This document shows positions 36,529-47,539 of a stretch of DNA of 64,000 nt, piece after piece (positions within the stretch are counted from its first letter, which is position 1; the number at the start of each line of letters is the position of its first letter). Source of the DNA: Odontocerum albicorne (lineage: Eukaryota; Arthropoda; Insecta; Trichoptera; Odontoceridae); assembly GCA_949825065.1 (NCBI GenBank), contig OX463863.1:17283240-17347239 (forward strand). Direction: 5' to 3'. A program made the translations under genes and the position numbers. The notes beneath the pieces were generated by a model that was not told the origin of the DNA, searched no databases, and saw nothing but the letters and a program-made list of their open reading frames with translations.

Positions 36529-36589
36529 TTTGTAATCCCCTGATGATGAAGTGAAAGTCTTGAAACCGGTAGGGGTATACCGTTACAAA
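36529..36589 (+). ncRNA. Hammerhead ribozyme motif, PLE copy 1
   Basis: The core is ordered as a type I hammerhead: CTGATGA at 36540-36546, GAAA at 36562-36565 inside GAAACCGGTA, and a GTA cleavage triplet ending at 36571. Stem III is the minimal ACC/GGT pair without a real loop. Stem I pairs 36536-36539 (TCCC) with 36572-36575 (GGGG), and, beyond an internal loop, TTTGTAA (36529-36535) with TTACAAA (36583-36589) perfectly. Stem II (36547-36561) is weak here. Minimal stem III hammerheads are known from Penelope-like elements and act as dimers. Confidence 0.75.
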
Positions 36590-36609
36590 TTATGGAATAA
36601 TCATTGCAT

Positions 36610-37075
36610 GATAAAATAATTTACAATATCAAAGAAAATAGGTTTCATGTTGTATATATCCTCTATCTTATTTTTATTTCCACTCATTTAATCTTGTGCT
36701 TTCTGAACTACGTGCAGCTAATTATTTATCCAAGCTATGTTTCATCTGTTAAGGCAATCTGTGTCCCTTCATGTATATATATATAGATAAGAATTCACAG
36801 CCATTCTGCAAAAAAAGAAGAAGAAACCAACTTATGCTGTAGAACATGAATTTGTGTCTATGATTTTTTCTATGGCATCAATTGACACCCGTCATCGCTT
36901 GAGTTTGGCGTATATTCCTTCTCACATAGGAGGTCACAGCCATTAATCAAGAAGAAAATACACCATATCTGGCGTCTACTCCATACATAAAAAATCACGG
37001 CCATTATTTAAGAAGATAGAGACACTGCGTATACTCCATCAGATATAAGAGTGCATGGCCATTAGTAAAAATAAG
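36610..37075 (+). repeat. Block of dispersed hairpin units upstream of gene D
   Basis: Counterpart of 23850-24250: TCATTTAATCTTGTGCTTTC, then AAGAAGAAG, then units ending CACAGCCATT/CACGGCCATT at about 36790, 36945, 37005 and 37060. Confidence 0.7.
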
Positions 37076-37786
37076 TGTGTTATTTATGTTAAGTTGAACT
37101 GTCAATTAGGTATTAATTGTATCTGATTTATTTTGTCTATTTTTGTTCCGTTTTTGAGAATTGATTACGGTATTGATTTAGTGGTTCATTCTGTCCGCTT
37201 CACTGTGATTGTTTGTATCAGTGTGCACTGCTTGATAAAGTGACATTTTGTGTTTTATAAAGGCATATTTTTGCTTTAGCTCATTTTGTCAGTTGATCTG
37301 CTGGGATAGCGATCACGGTAACATCAGTACAATTAAGGGTTTACACCTTTTTTCCATTAAATATTAGTTATTTTACTTTAAAATCAAGTTTCCATTACTA
37401 TATAGATTATTTTTCACTATTTCAAGCTTTTTGGTTTAAACTTGACTTAACTTTTGATGAAAAATTACATTTTGATGCCATTTAAAATGTTGTGTTTTAT
37501 CCATTCAAAATGTAATGTTCTGTACAACTTAAGGAAATATATATTTTCTCAAACATTTTATATTTGAAATGAATTGATAAGCGAAAGTAGCACATTAAGC
37601 TTTAGATGTAGTGTAATGCATGTGTCCAGTGTTCATATAACATCATAAATATTTTTAGAAGAACTCCCAAAAATAAATCTACACACCACTGACAAAGAAG
37701 ATGGTCATGTCAGGAAAGTTATCATTTAAGAATATCTGGAACTGAATATAGTTTTATGCTTCTCTACGTCGAACGGTTGAACATAT
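37076..37786 (+). promoter_or_regulatory. Conserved 5' flank of gene D, displaced
   Basis: The same blocks as upstream of C and E. The large transposon at 37787-42256 now separates it from exon 1 by about 4.5 kb; the empty-site sequence GAACATATTATAAACTC is seen in copy E. Promoter function is inferred. Confidence 0.45.
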
Positions 37787-39341
37787 AGTCGCCTTAAAGT
37801 ACTAAACTGCTAACTCCATTTAGGTGAATTTTTCAGGAGAGCGAGAAAACTGATTTATTTTCATATGACTCCCAGGATAGAGATTTAAAATCACGTTGGT
37901 AGATTTTTTTATTATGAATTAACTATTTATGAAATAACCCATCAACAATTAACTATGTCAGAGTTATAAGTAAAAATGAGAGTTAGCAAGTTATGTTTTT
38001 TGGAAAATTCGTTTTTTGTTGCTGTTTTCTAGGAGTTAACATATTATATTTTCAACAATAAATAGTGCAAATAGAAGTTTTATTATAAATTGAGAAGAAA
38101 CACACACATACGAGTATAATCCCATTAATGAGATCTTTTGAGAAACACAAATGTCTTATCATTAGTTATGTGGCAGATTGTCATAAAAATCTCTAAAATC
38201 GGAGGGGACAGTTTGCTTAAGTAGCTGGAGACTTCAAACCGTAGTTGGTATGAAATATTTCCTGACGGCGAATACATGAACGCACGGATATCAGTGACCT
38301 TAGGGTCTCCGAAACCTGCAGATCGCCCCGGACTAATATTTTTGTAACTTGTCACTTTGTCAAACTTTTTGTAAAGCGTGTGTTCTAAGTAAGTCGCTTG
38401 AAATGGATTTTTGCGAGCGCTTTCAATCACTTGGATGTAGTCCGTAAGAACGTTGATAATTTTATTTCGCGTTTTGCGTTTTATCAGTGAGTGCATATTA
38501 TCCACCTCCATTTGAGTGTGTCCAACTTCGAGGTACTTCTGCACTATCGTTATATAATTTGATACTGCAATGTTTAGTAGAGAGTTTGATAGGGTCACAT
38601 TACCATTTTGATAGCGACATCCGTCTTGAGTAAGTAATCAACTGCACATCTTCTCGGTTTTCGACTTTAGGTAAAATCTTCTGTTCAAGAAAATATGTCC
38701 ATATTGAGGCGAACTCTTCTGCACTGAGACCTCCTTCCACAAGAAGCAGTAACCATCTTTATTTGTGTTGTTGTAAAAGCAAATGTTACATACTTGCAGC
38801 TTGATTTTGTAGTACAGCACACTTACATTCGATTTTGGGGCCATAAAAACGGCTTGCATATCTACTGTAAATACTAGTGTTTGTTCTTCCTTATATTTTC
38901 TTCTCTGGCTTTTTCTTTCTTCTGTATATGTGGTTGGTATTTACTTTCTTTTATCATCCCCACTTGATACGCTGTACATTTTTCACATTCGTCTTTTTTT
39001 GGTCTAAATAACAAAATATTTTTCGATGACATAGCGTCGAAGAAAACAGTTGAGGACAACGGCTGTGTGTTATGCGACGTGCGCCAGTCAGATACATAAT
39101 ACTTGTACAAATCCATTTATGTTTGCCAGTCAGGATGAAGATATTTTCTAGATGACAAAGCGCGGCAGTAATGAGAGTCTATTACAGGTATGGAATCGAA
39201 AAACTCATTCAGAGGATGTTGTTTGTCTGTATATAGGTTGGCTCTCTCTTTAGGAGCTCTACGCTGACCAGGGAGAGGGTTGTGTTTCATTGTATTTTTC
39301 CAGGCTATTACAGTCATCCTTTCGATACACAACGTATACTA

Positions 39342-40628
39342 GGTTAGTCAAAAAGTTCTGAAAGCGGAAATGAAAATACATTTTTTTTGGGGGGAAATCA
39401 CTTTTATTGCTCAGTATAGTCTCCCATAAGATCAATACACTTGGTCCAACGATCTTCCAACTTTGTTGTCCCATCACGGAAGTGACTTTCTGGAAGGCCT
39501 GCAAAATACTCCTCTACGACGGCTATAACCTCTTCGTTTGATGAAAAATGCTTTCCACGAAGGAATTTTTTGAGGTGTGAGAACAGCCAGAAGTCAGAGT
39601 TAGCTAAATCTGGCGAATAGGGTGGATGCTGCAACAATTCGTACCCCAATTCACTGATTTTCGCGATGGTTTTTTGAGCTGTGTGAGCAGGTGCATTGTC
39701 TTGATGAAAAATGATTTTTTTCTTCTGCAAACCGGGTCTTTTTTCACAAATTTTTTCATCCAACTGGTCCAAAAGGTCACAATAATAATCAGAGTTGATT
39801 GTCTTACCAGTTTGGAGATAATCTATCAATAAAATTCCTTTTGCATCCCAAAAAACTGACGCTAACACCTTCTTGGCCGATTTCTGGACACAAACTCGCT
39901 TCGGAGCCAAAGCACCTGGTTCACACCACTCCTTAGCCTCTTGTTTTGATTCAGGATCATGGTGGTAGACCCAAGTCTCATCCATAGTGATGAATCGACG
40001 CAGAAAATCCTTTTTATCCTTTCAAAATTGCTCCAAATGTTGCTCAGAAAGTCGCATTCGAACGTGTTTTTGTTGCATTGTTAGCAAATGCGGCACCCAT
40101 TGTGTACACAGTTTTTTGAAACCCAAAACTTCAGCCAAAATATGCCATGTTGTTCCATGTGAGATGCCTATGGTGTCAGCTATCACATCCACAGTCGATC
40201 GATGATCTTCCAAAACCATATCCTATATTTTCGCTATGATTTCTGGTGTTGATGCACTTTTTGGACGTCCTGAGCGTGGATCGTCTTCAACGCTTGTACG
40301 GCCACGCTTAAACTCCAAAACCCATCGGTGAACGGTTGGAAATGAAGGAGAAGACTCCTTTAATACTTTCACCATCTTTGCATGGATCTCAGTAGCCGAT
40401 AAACCTTCCAAAACAAAGAATTTAATCACTGCACGATATTCGGATTTTTCCATTGTTAAAAAATACACTGACACGTCAACTTCAAATGGCTTGTAAACAA
40501 ATAATGAATTGACAGATCGAAATGAAATTTTGAGTACGTTCTTATAAAAGATGAAATATTAAAATGGCGTAGAAATTTTGGTTTTCTACTGCTCCATAGA
40601 TGTCGCTTTCAAAACTTTTTGACTAACC
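39342..40628 (-). mobile_element. Mariner element with two nonsense codons
   Basis: 1287 bp, ends GGTTAGTCAAAAAGTT and its inverse, TA at 39340-39341 and 40629-40630. Nested inside the Sola-like element. It has a single transposase frame (see the separate entry). The protein resembles the irritans/mellifera side of the mariners. Confidence 0.92.
39404..40474 (-). pseudogene. Mariner transposase with two in-frame stops
   Basis: One frame from MSVYFLTMEKSEYRAVIKFF to LMGDYTEQ, about 356 codons, interrupted only by TAG at 40223-40225 (after EIIAKI) and TGA at 40019-40021 (after HLEQF). The DNA-binding half has HRWVLEFKRGRTSVEDDPRSGRP. The catalytic motifs are intact: MDETW, FHQDNAPAH and YSPDLANSDFW, where NSD replaces the usual PSD/PTD. 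Both stops are one C-to-T change away from the expected CAG and CGA codons. Confidence 0.9.
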
Positions 40629-42304
40629 TATTACGTAATTTTGCTTACCTTGACGTCCTCGTCATTCACCTTCAATTGGTACGAAAACTATTGTGATCTT
40701 CGAAATATATCCGAGTCTTTTCTTATATCTTGCACGTTTTATCGGATGTGATGTTACAGTATCATCGATGTACATTTTTTTTTCTCCCCAAGAATAGTTC
40801 CTCCAAAATGTTTTAAAGATTTCTTTCCTTCTGTCTTCAGTAAGCGCAGCACACTTAATCACGATATTTCTGTTCTCACATTTGCATCTGCCTTTCATTG
40901 ACTTCGTGTCTTTTACAGCTTCATACATCCATTTTGCGCCTTTTTTTACTTTTCCATAATACTCCTGTCCTTTCTCGCGCAATTTCTTATTTTTTTCGTC
41001 AACCACCTAATTTTATCTACTTGAGAACGTCTCTTTCTGATTTTACTCTTTTTTGGCAGCTCAGTGTCTGTTACTTCGGAACTGGATGAATACGGGACCA
41101 ATGATGAAGAATTATGAGTCTTCACTGATATTTGATATAAAATCGGCAATGTTTTCCTCATTTGTCTCCTCAGTTGATTGAAGTTCTGGTATATCAAGGA
41201 CACAGTCTAACATGCTTATGTCAAGCTCATCGTGTATGTCTTCAGTCGATGGATGTTCAGGTGAATCAGGAACTTGTCTTAGATCTTGATCTAAGATGGG
41301 TAAGTCAGGAATATCATGTATACAACCAGTTGACGGGTGTTCAGATTCGTCGGAGACAGGGTCTAATTAGTCTAAGTCAGAAATGTCTAGTATTTCTATT
41401 TGTGTATTATCAATTTTAGAATTATTAACTCTGTTGTTCAAAGGCATAACTATGGCAGATTCATTCCTTTCAAAGACGGAAATGTTAATGTGTGCCGACT
41501 GTGTCCGCTTAGGTACGGATCTGTGGGGTACCTCTATCTCAATAGCTGGATTGACTAGCTGTGCACCCCGTGAAAATCTGCGATGCATCTGTGAACAAAA
41601 TAAAGCCAATAATGTATTACAAATTAAAACAATAATTCAAGCCAAAGCACCCCAAAACCCAACGAACTTTGTAGGTATTATATCCCGTGATTCCCGTGCA
41701 ATGTAGGTATGGTGTTATTAAAAAAATATGTAAACTTTTTTTTAAATTTAAATGTTAGATAACTAGTCCCAGTTAAGTCCCAAAATCCAAAATGTATCCA
41801 ACTAACAAGATCCAAAGTAACGTTAAGAAATAAATTTCTGCCAACTATCATGGCAAACACGAGGTACAATAAAATTGTGTTTTAGGTGTAAAAACGCAAT
41901 TAGAATGCAATAATCTTATGGAAATAATAAAAAGCAGTACTTACCGTTATAAAAAATCACCAGACATGAAACCAAAACCTTAATAATAATCAAACAAGGA
42001 TATTTATCCGACTGGCTTGCACGTAAGCTGCTAACTCGCCAACAAAATGACACCGAATAAGGGAGTCAGCACTATTTCCACGCTTAAATAGAAACTTGTG
42101 GAGTAGACAGATATAATTGAGGCTCGAATACAGCGATTTCGGTCTGATGCACACAGTTAGCAAGTTTAACCCTTGTATAGAGTATTTATTACTCTGTATC
42201 TATACCAAAATGTTATTTCGTCCATAAATGGAGTTAGCAGTTTAGCACTGGTGACAATATTAAAAACTCTATGTTTGAATATTTGGAATGATTCCAGGTC
42301 ATAG

Positions 42305-44488
42305 ATGGATCCTCAGCTACACAAAAGGAGCGCAGAAGTAATGGTGAAAGAAGAAAAGGCAGAAGAGGGGGATACTGCAGCAATGTTCCCCCAGTATATC
42401 AGTATACATGAGGCAGATATCAAGCAGGAATGTGCACAAGATATCAGCGCAGATACCAGACATGATGATGATAATCCTACAGACCCAAGTACACTTATAT
42501 CGTTAAAATAAATATGAGAGATATGACGAACATTCAACAGGTACACACCACATATTCCATACCAGGCATGGAAAAGGTGGTGTGTACCTGTAGGCCAGAA
42601 TGTTTAAGTCATTTTTACTTTTGTTTTGAAAAATATTTAAAACATAATACATAAAAATTGGATTAATTACGGAACATTGACATTCTGTATTGTTTAATGC
42701 CTCATTTTGATCTAATCCAATGAAATTTAACTGTCTCTGAATTAAATTCAGAGTTATCACTGCACTAAGAAATATTAAATATATGTATCACAATATACAA
42801 ATTTTATTTTGTTCTTTATATAACATCATGCCAAAACATATTGCGATAGATAATTGATAAAATATGAGCAATCCACTTTCAAAAACTACTGACACGTCAA
42901 CAAGCAACACATAATGGCTATCAAACAAACTTTGGAGAAATGACAATAGGTGTATTTCAATTTTTGTTTGATTACTTCAGTAGGTTTGATCTTGTATGCT
43001 TTTTTTGTAGAGTTTATGGCCCAACCATCATGTGATACATTCAGTAAAGAAATGACCTTAGAAATGAGTTTACTGAAGCAATCCCATGATTTTGAATTGG
43101 AAGGTTGTTCAGATTTTTTCATAAAACAAGAAAATATTGAAAAGGATACTGCACCAGTGTTCCCTGATTTTGCTATTGACATACAGGAAGCGGATATAAA
43201 AAAGGAATGTGATCGGGTCAGTAACACAGAGACTGTTGATGTTTGCGACACGCATGGAATAACAAGTGAGTTTTCACTTTTTCATTAAATTATCAACAAC
43301 TTAATCTTTCTTATTTTAGTTTGACATAAGATTCAAGTTAAGTCTTAACACAAATAATAAAGTTTAAATGTTTTTTTCATAACTCCGTCAATTTTTTCTT
43401 AATTGAAAATTCAATACAAGTGATTTCTTGCATAATTCAAAGTACAAACATCTGAAAAATGCTTAGCTACATAAAGATTATCGATGATCTTTCTTTTAAA
43501 CCTTTCAATGTTGTTTCTTGATTTTCACATGTTTTTAGGTTCAGGTGATACGAGTAACCAATACAGTAAAAAAAAAGGAAGAGAAAACATTTTTCATGGC
43601 AATTCTCACGAAAGGATTCATATTGGAGAGAAGCCTTACAGCTGTGGACAATGTGATAAGACTTTCGCACACAAATGTAATTTAAAATCTCATGAAAGGA
43701 TTCATAGTGGAGAGAAGCTTTACAACTGTGGACAATGTGATAAGAGATTCACACAAAAAAGTAATTTAAAATCTCATGAAAGGATTCATAGTGGAGAGAA
43801 GCCTTATAGCTGTGGACAATGTGATAAGACATTCTCAAAAAAAAGTGTTTTAAAACGTCATGAAAGAATTCATACTAGAGAGAAGCCTTACAGTTGTGGG
43901 CAATGTGGTAAGACATTCTCAGACAAAGGTAATTTAAAATCTCATGAAAGGATTCATACTGGAGAGATGCCTTATAGCTGTGGACAATGTGATAAGAAAT
44001 TCTCAGACAAAGGTATTTTAAAACGTCATGAAATAATTCATAGTGAGGAGAAGCCTTATAGCTGTGGACAATGTGATAAGACATTCTCAGACAAAAGTAT
44101 TTTAAAACGTCATGAAAGACTTCATACTGGAGAGAAGCCTTACAGCTGTGGACAATGTAATAAGAGATTCTCACAAAAACATCATTTGAAATCTCATGAA
44201 AGGATTCATAGTGGAGAGAAGCCTTACAGCTGTGGACAATGTGATAAAAGATTCTCACAAAAAAATCATTTAAAATGTCATGAAAGGATTCATAGTGGAG
44301 AGAAGCCTTACAGCTGTGGACAATGTGATAAGAGTTTCTCACAAAGATATATTTTAAAATCTCATGAAAGGATTCATCATACTGGAGAGTTGTCTTATAG
44401 CTGTGGACATTGTGATAAGACATTCTCAAAAAAACGTTATTTAAAATCTCATGAAAGGATTAATAGTGGAGAGAAGCCTTGCAGATGA
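42305..44488 (+). CDS. C2H2 zinc-finger protein, gene D (3 exons, 9 fingers)
   Basis: Exon 1 42305-42452 (or to 42488), exon 2 43011-43265, exon 3 43539-44488; 450 codons with the family-standard exon 1. The standard donor GT after exon 1 is AT here (42453-42454). A GT 36 bp on (42489-42490) keeps the same phase, and the added 12 codons are open (TRHDDDNPTDP). N-terminal motifs are VKEE, IKQE, IKQE and IKKE. Exon 3 carries nine good fingers plus a tenth whose last His is Asn (HERIN), then stops. Fingers align one to one with gene E. It could be a functional gene using the alternative donor, or a young pseudogene; its promoter is also displaced by a 4.5 kb transposon. Confidence 0.72.
42523..42612. 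repeat. Intron-1 hairpin, copy D
   Basis: Perfect inner arms CAGGTACACACCAC and complement. Outer arms have small changes (ATGACGAAC; TGTTTAAGTCAT). Follows exon 1 as in the other copies. Confidence 0.87.
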
Positions 44489-45039
44489 GGACAATGTGGG
44501 AAGACATTCTTGATGTATTCATTGTGGAAGAAAGCCCTACGTAGGGCCTTTTGTTAGAACATCAAAATCATCACTGTTAGGAAATCTTGGTATTGTGGTT
44601 ACGTTAACAGTAAAATTATGAACAGTGGTTCCATTATAATTGGGAACAAGAAAATCGTGAATTTGAGACGTAACTCTCAGTGTATGAAAAAGTTGATAAA
44701 AAAAAGGTTGAGAACACATGACATTGTGAAATTGATGAAGACTATTGGGCAAAAATAGTTCGAGAATTGGTGGTGCAGATATTATCTGCAAAGTTCATTT
44801 GTAGGAGCAGATATATTTTTTAATTAAAAAAATATAAGTTTTCTAAACATACTTGGGCCTGTTGGATTACCACCATGTTTTGTTTTTAATTTGAACAATA
44901 GTAAATGTGACTCGGTTGCAAAAGTTTTTGAGTCTCCAAATTATTCATCATTTCTTGGGAGTCTTTCCAAATTTTCCACATTGACATTGAAAAAGTATAT
45001 TTCACTGTTATATAGTATATTAATGGCAGGATGGAAAAT
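44489..45039 (+). other. 3' flank of zinc-finger unit D
   Basis: After the stop, the sequence passes to GACATTCTTGATGTATTCATT and ATCAAAATCATCACTGTTAGG, shared with 54740-54830 of unit E. Compared with E, the decayed distal fingers have been deleted. No coding potential. Confidence 0.6.
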
Positions 45040-45230
45040 ATGCTAACTTGGGTCTGCGGTATTATCACCAACGTGTATGGAATCTGCGCTAGTTGCATAT
45101 TCCTGCTTGATATCTGCCTCATGTACTATATACTGATATACTCGGCGAACACTGCTGCAGTATCCCCATCTTGTGCCTTTTCTTCCTTAACCGCCACCTC
45201 TGCAGTTCCCTCAAGTTTCTGATAATGCAT
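45040..45230 (-). pseudogene. Diverged exon 1 of a zinc-finger copy
   Basis: Minus strand from ATG at 45230: MHYQKLEGTAEVAVKEEKAQ followed by DGDTAAVFAEYISI, then a small insertion that gives TAG, then DIKQEYA-like codons in another frame. It is clearly the family's exon 1 with the VKEE motif, but more divergent than copies A-E and in the opposite orientation to D. No exon 2 or 3 was found nearby. Confidence 0.75.
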
Positions 45231-45540
45231 CCTCTCCCTTTATCCTGTAAACACTCGCATATTAATATACAATATTTGAAATACAGTTCATAATTATGCT
45301 TGACCCAATGACACATACAAGCATATAACTTTGTTTTGTTAAAGATATTCTATAATGTTAGCTTCCATGAGACAAGAGTCCAGACAGCACAGCTTTCCAG
45401 CATTGCAAGAGAGCCACACATTTTACAGTGAGACTGCACCCGAATCGTCCTGCATATTCACGTGTTGTGTAGAACACCGAGGTGATACGACTTGCCGGGA
45501 AGTTTGATATTCAGAAACTTCTTACGATTAATTTATTTGG
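45231..45540. other. Noncoding spacer
   Basis: Includes a moderately GC-rich segment (45410-45500) not shared with the other units. No gene was seen. Confidence 0.4.
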
Positions 45541-45949
45541 TAAATTTTTGATAATTTACTTCCATAGCATTCCTTATTTTCTTCTTGAATAGTGGCTTAA
45601 ACTCCTATTTATAAAGAAGTATAAATCTTTCCTCTGCTATTCTCCAATATCGAGTGTTGCCCATTGAGAAAAATACATGTTTTTCTAATCGGTTATATCG
45701 CAGATGGTGTACTTTATCCTACGTATGGAGAACATTTAGTTCTATTTGGTTTTCAAGGCTGTGAGAATTTTAATCTATTATTGCATATTGTGAATGATTC
45801 AGGAATGTGTAGATTTCTAAGATATCTTATTTATAGCTAATTGTTGACTGGCAGAATATTTTTGAAATAAATTATTTTAAAAAAAGTTTAACAATCTTCA
45901 TTTCCTAGTATTTTAGTTGCTTATATGAGGAGAGGGGGTCAATAAATTC
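45541..45949 (+). other. 3' flank of unit D, distal part
   Basis: Matches 33020-33350 plus 33740-34010 of unit C without the MITE, which shows that the MITE in C is a later insertion. Confidence 0.65.
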
Positions 45950-46620
45950 GCGGAATGAAGAGGAAATTTTTTATTTTCTTTTCAATATATTCACCATTCA
46001 CTTGAATATATTTTCAAATATGCTTATAATCTTTCAATAAACTTTTTTATACCCGAAAAAAAAAATTTGCTTTTGCCCTCAAAATGAGTCAAAATCGCAC
46101 TTTTAACTTCATTGTCCGTAAATTTCTTCCCTCTAAGTTCTTTTGTCATATTTGGAAACAAATAATATTCAGACGGAGCCAGATCTGAGCTGTAGGGAGG
46201 CTGATTTAATGTTTGTAATCCACAGTTATGAAGAGTTGCTTTTGCGCATGGGTGCATTGTCACGCAAAAGCAGCACAGCACCCCTCTTGTCCATTTCCCT
46301 CTCCTTTTCTCCTTCGCAGCTTCTTTTAACTCCGTCAGCAAACCAGAGACGTAATCTCTAGTTATCATGATTCCCTTATCTTTGTAATTTATCAGCAGTA
46401 TGCTTACTGCATCCCAAAAAATTGTAGCCATAATTTTTACAGCCGATCGCGACACTTTTAACATCTTAGGGGACTGTATGCCCTTTTATGTCACTGAATG
46501 GACTCGACTCAGGCTCATAATGATGAAACCAAGTTTCATCTTCAGTAACGATTCAGCTCAAAATATCATCTTTGTTGTTTCTTCAGAGGTCCAAAAACTA
46601 CTGTGAATATTCAACGCATT
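45950..46620 (-). pseudogene. Degenerate mariner transposase fragment 3
   Basis: The best preserved of the three: minus-strand ATIFWDAVSILLINYKDKGI, LTELKEAAKEKRRGKWTRGVL, then NQPPYSSDLAPSEYYLFPN, MTKELRGKKFTDNEVKSAIL and GIKKFIERL at the end. The HDNAP block with the second Asp is frameshifted. Upstream, DETWFHHYEPESS-like codons are readable near 46500-46540. Confidence 0.8.
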
Positions 46621-47539
46621 GTTGTTTTTTAAGTGGCGTGACTTTTGACATCCCTAGATGCTGATGGAGGATTGTGATGTACTAAAAATTGCCGGGTATT
46701 CACTGTGATTATTTATATTAGTGTGCACTGCTTGATTTAATCAGCTCGTTTTGACAGGTAAGCAGCTGGGGTAGCGATCACCTTGCATCAGTACCATGGA
46801 GATAGTTCCTTTACACTAAAATCGAATGAGTTGTTTTTGTTCAAACTTAACTGAATTCCCTTTTGATGAAAAATTACGATTAGATGCTATTGTAATTTGT
46901 TTTTATTAAACTCTTTTAATAAACTATTAAAAAGTGGAATAAACAGGAAAAAAGATATTTTCAATGACAATGTTCTGTACAAATCAAGCTAAAATATGTT
47001 TTCTCATTTTTTTTAAATTTAAAATCAATAGTTCTGAGTTGAGTTCTAGTTAACTCCAGCGATTCTTTAAAATTCAAAATAGTCAAGTCCACAAGGACCA
47101 ATCAGAACAGGGTAGTATGTTCCATATGTGTGTCAAGATGCAATTTTTCCAGCGGAGTTTGTGTTTTTGATGTTTTAGCAATACGTTTAGTTTGCAGAAG
47201 CTAGGAAACTTATTGTACAGCCTCAGATTACAAAAATACTTGATATAAAGAAAATTGGCCGCACTGGAGTGTGAGAGAGAAATTTGTGTTAAATGAGAAA
47301 ATAAGAAACAGAAAAAAGCATGTTACCAGAAAATGTATCATATGTAAGGCTTTAACAAGGAGTGTGTGTGACAATGCAGGCTATGATAGGAGCCTACAGG
47401 AGGTCTCCCTGCATAATGAAGATTGCTTCATTGATTTCCATTGTAAAAATGATTTTTTCGAATAATTGTGTTTTTTTAAATTTTATTGTTTCTATTGTGT
47501 ATTTTTTTCATATATGATAAAAAAAATTAATTCTTACTT
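46621..47539 (+). other. 5'-flank fragment plus PLE-adjacent noncoding DNA
   Basis: 46720-46880 matches the upstream blocks of the zinc-finger genes (CACTGTGATTA, GGGGTAGCGATCAC). 46960-47480 matches 34530-34950. No independent gene was supported; the short frame at 47271-47465 is not conserved as coding. Confidence 0.5.

Larger units (their letters stand above)
35370..36600 (+). mobile_element. Penelope-like retroelement (PLE), decayed
   Basis: Translation in shifting frames gives KFVCENFNNPINFKAEHSIK, then an RT core with NGLAIASPLSPLLSEVFMDYF followed by FGYADVFFLFG (the position of the YADD box, here changed). Later comes a GIY-YIG-type endonuclease remnant with NFYIRKTGRFRENKSALTNP. This RT plus GIY-YIG order is specific to Penelope-like elements. 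Many stops and frameshifts make it dead. A 144-bp MITE is inserted at 35677-35820. A hammerhead ribozyme motif follows at 36529-36589. Confidence 0.8.
38125..41609 (-). pseudogene. Sola-like transposase gene, broken
   Basis: An acidic N-terminal region (KIDNTQIEILDISDLD), a basic DNA-binding-like region with Cys pairs (CKCENRNIVIKC, about 40850), a Cys/His region (HYCRALSSRKYL; PKKDECEKCTAY) and a C-terminal catalytic part with GHTQMEVDNMHSLIKRK. The N-terminal pieces may be separate exons. The reading frame is cut by a mariner at 39342-40628 and by at least two frameshifts. The intact protein would exceed 600 residues. Confidence 0.6.
37787..42256 (-). mobile_element. Sola-like DNA transposon (4.47 kb with nested mariner)
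   Basis: Terminal inverted repeats share CTAAACTGCTAACTCCATTTA (bases split in this copy by a short insertion at the left end), and ATAT is duplicated at 37783-37786 and 42257-42260. Minus-strand coding pieces, in order from right to left, are 41609-41367, 41203-40946, 41006-40662 (KCAALTEDRRKEIFKTFW), then after the nested mariner 39332-39117 (DSHYCRALSSRKYLHPD), 39116-38874 (RPKKDECEKCTAYQ), 38859-38638 and 38598-38125. I read DMQAVF, DGCRYQN and GHTQMEVDNMHS as the three catalytic blocks of a Sola-like transposase. The assignment to Sola is from memory of the family and is tentative. Frameshifts separate several pieces. Confidence 0.65.

Noticed and set aside
47271..47465. Small frame with Cys residues near the second PLE
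   Set aside because: The homologous segment at 34780-34940 does not keep it open; no recognisable domain.
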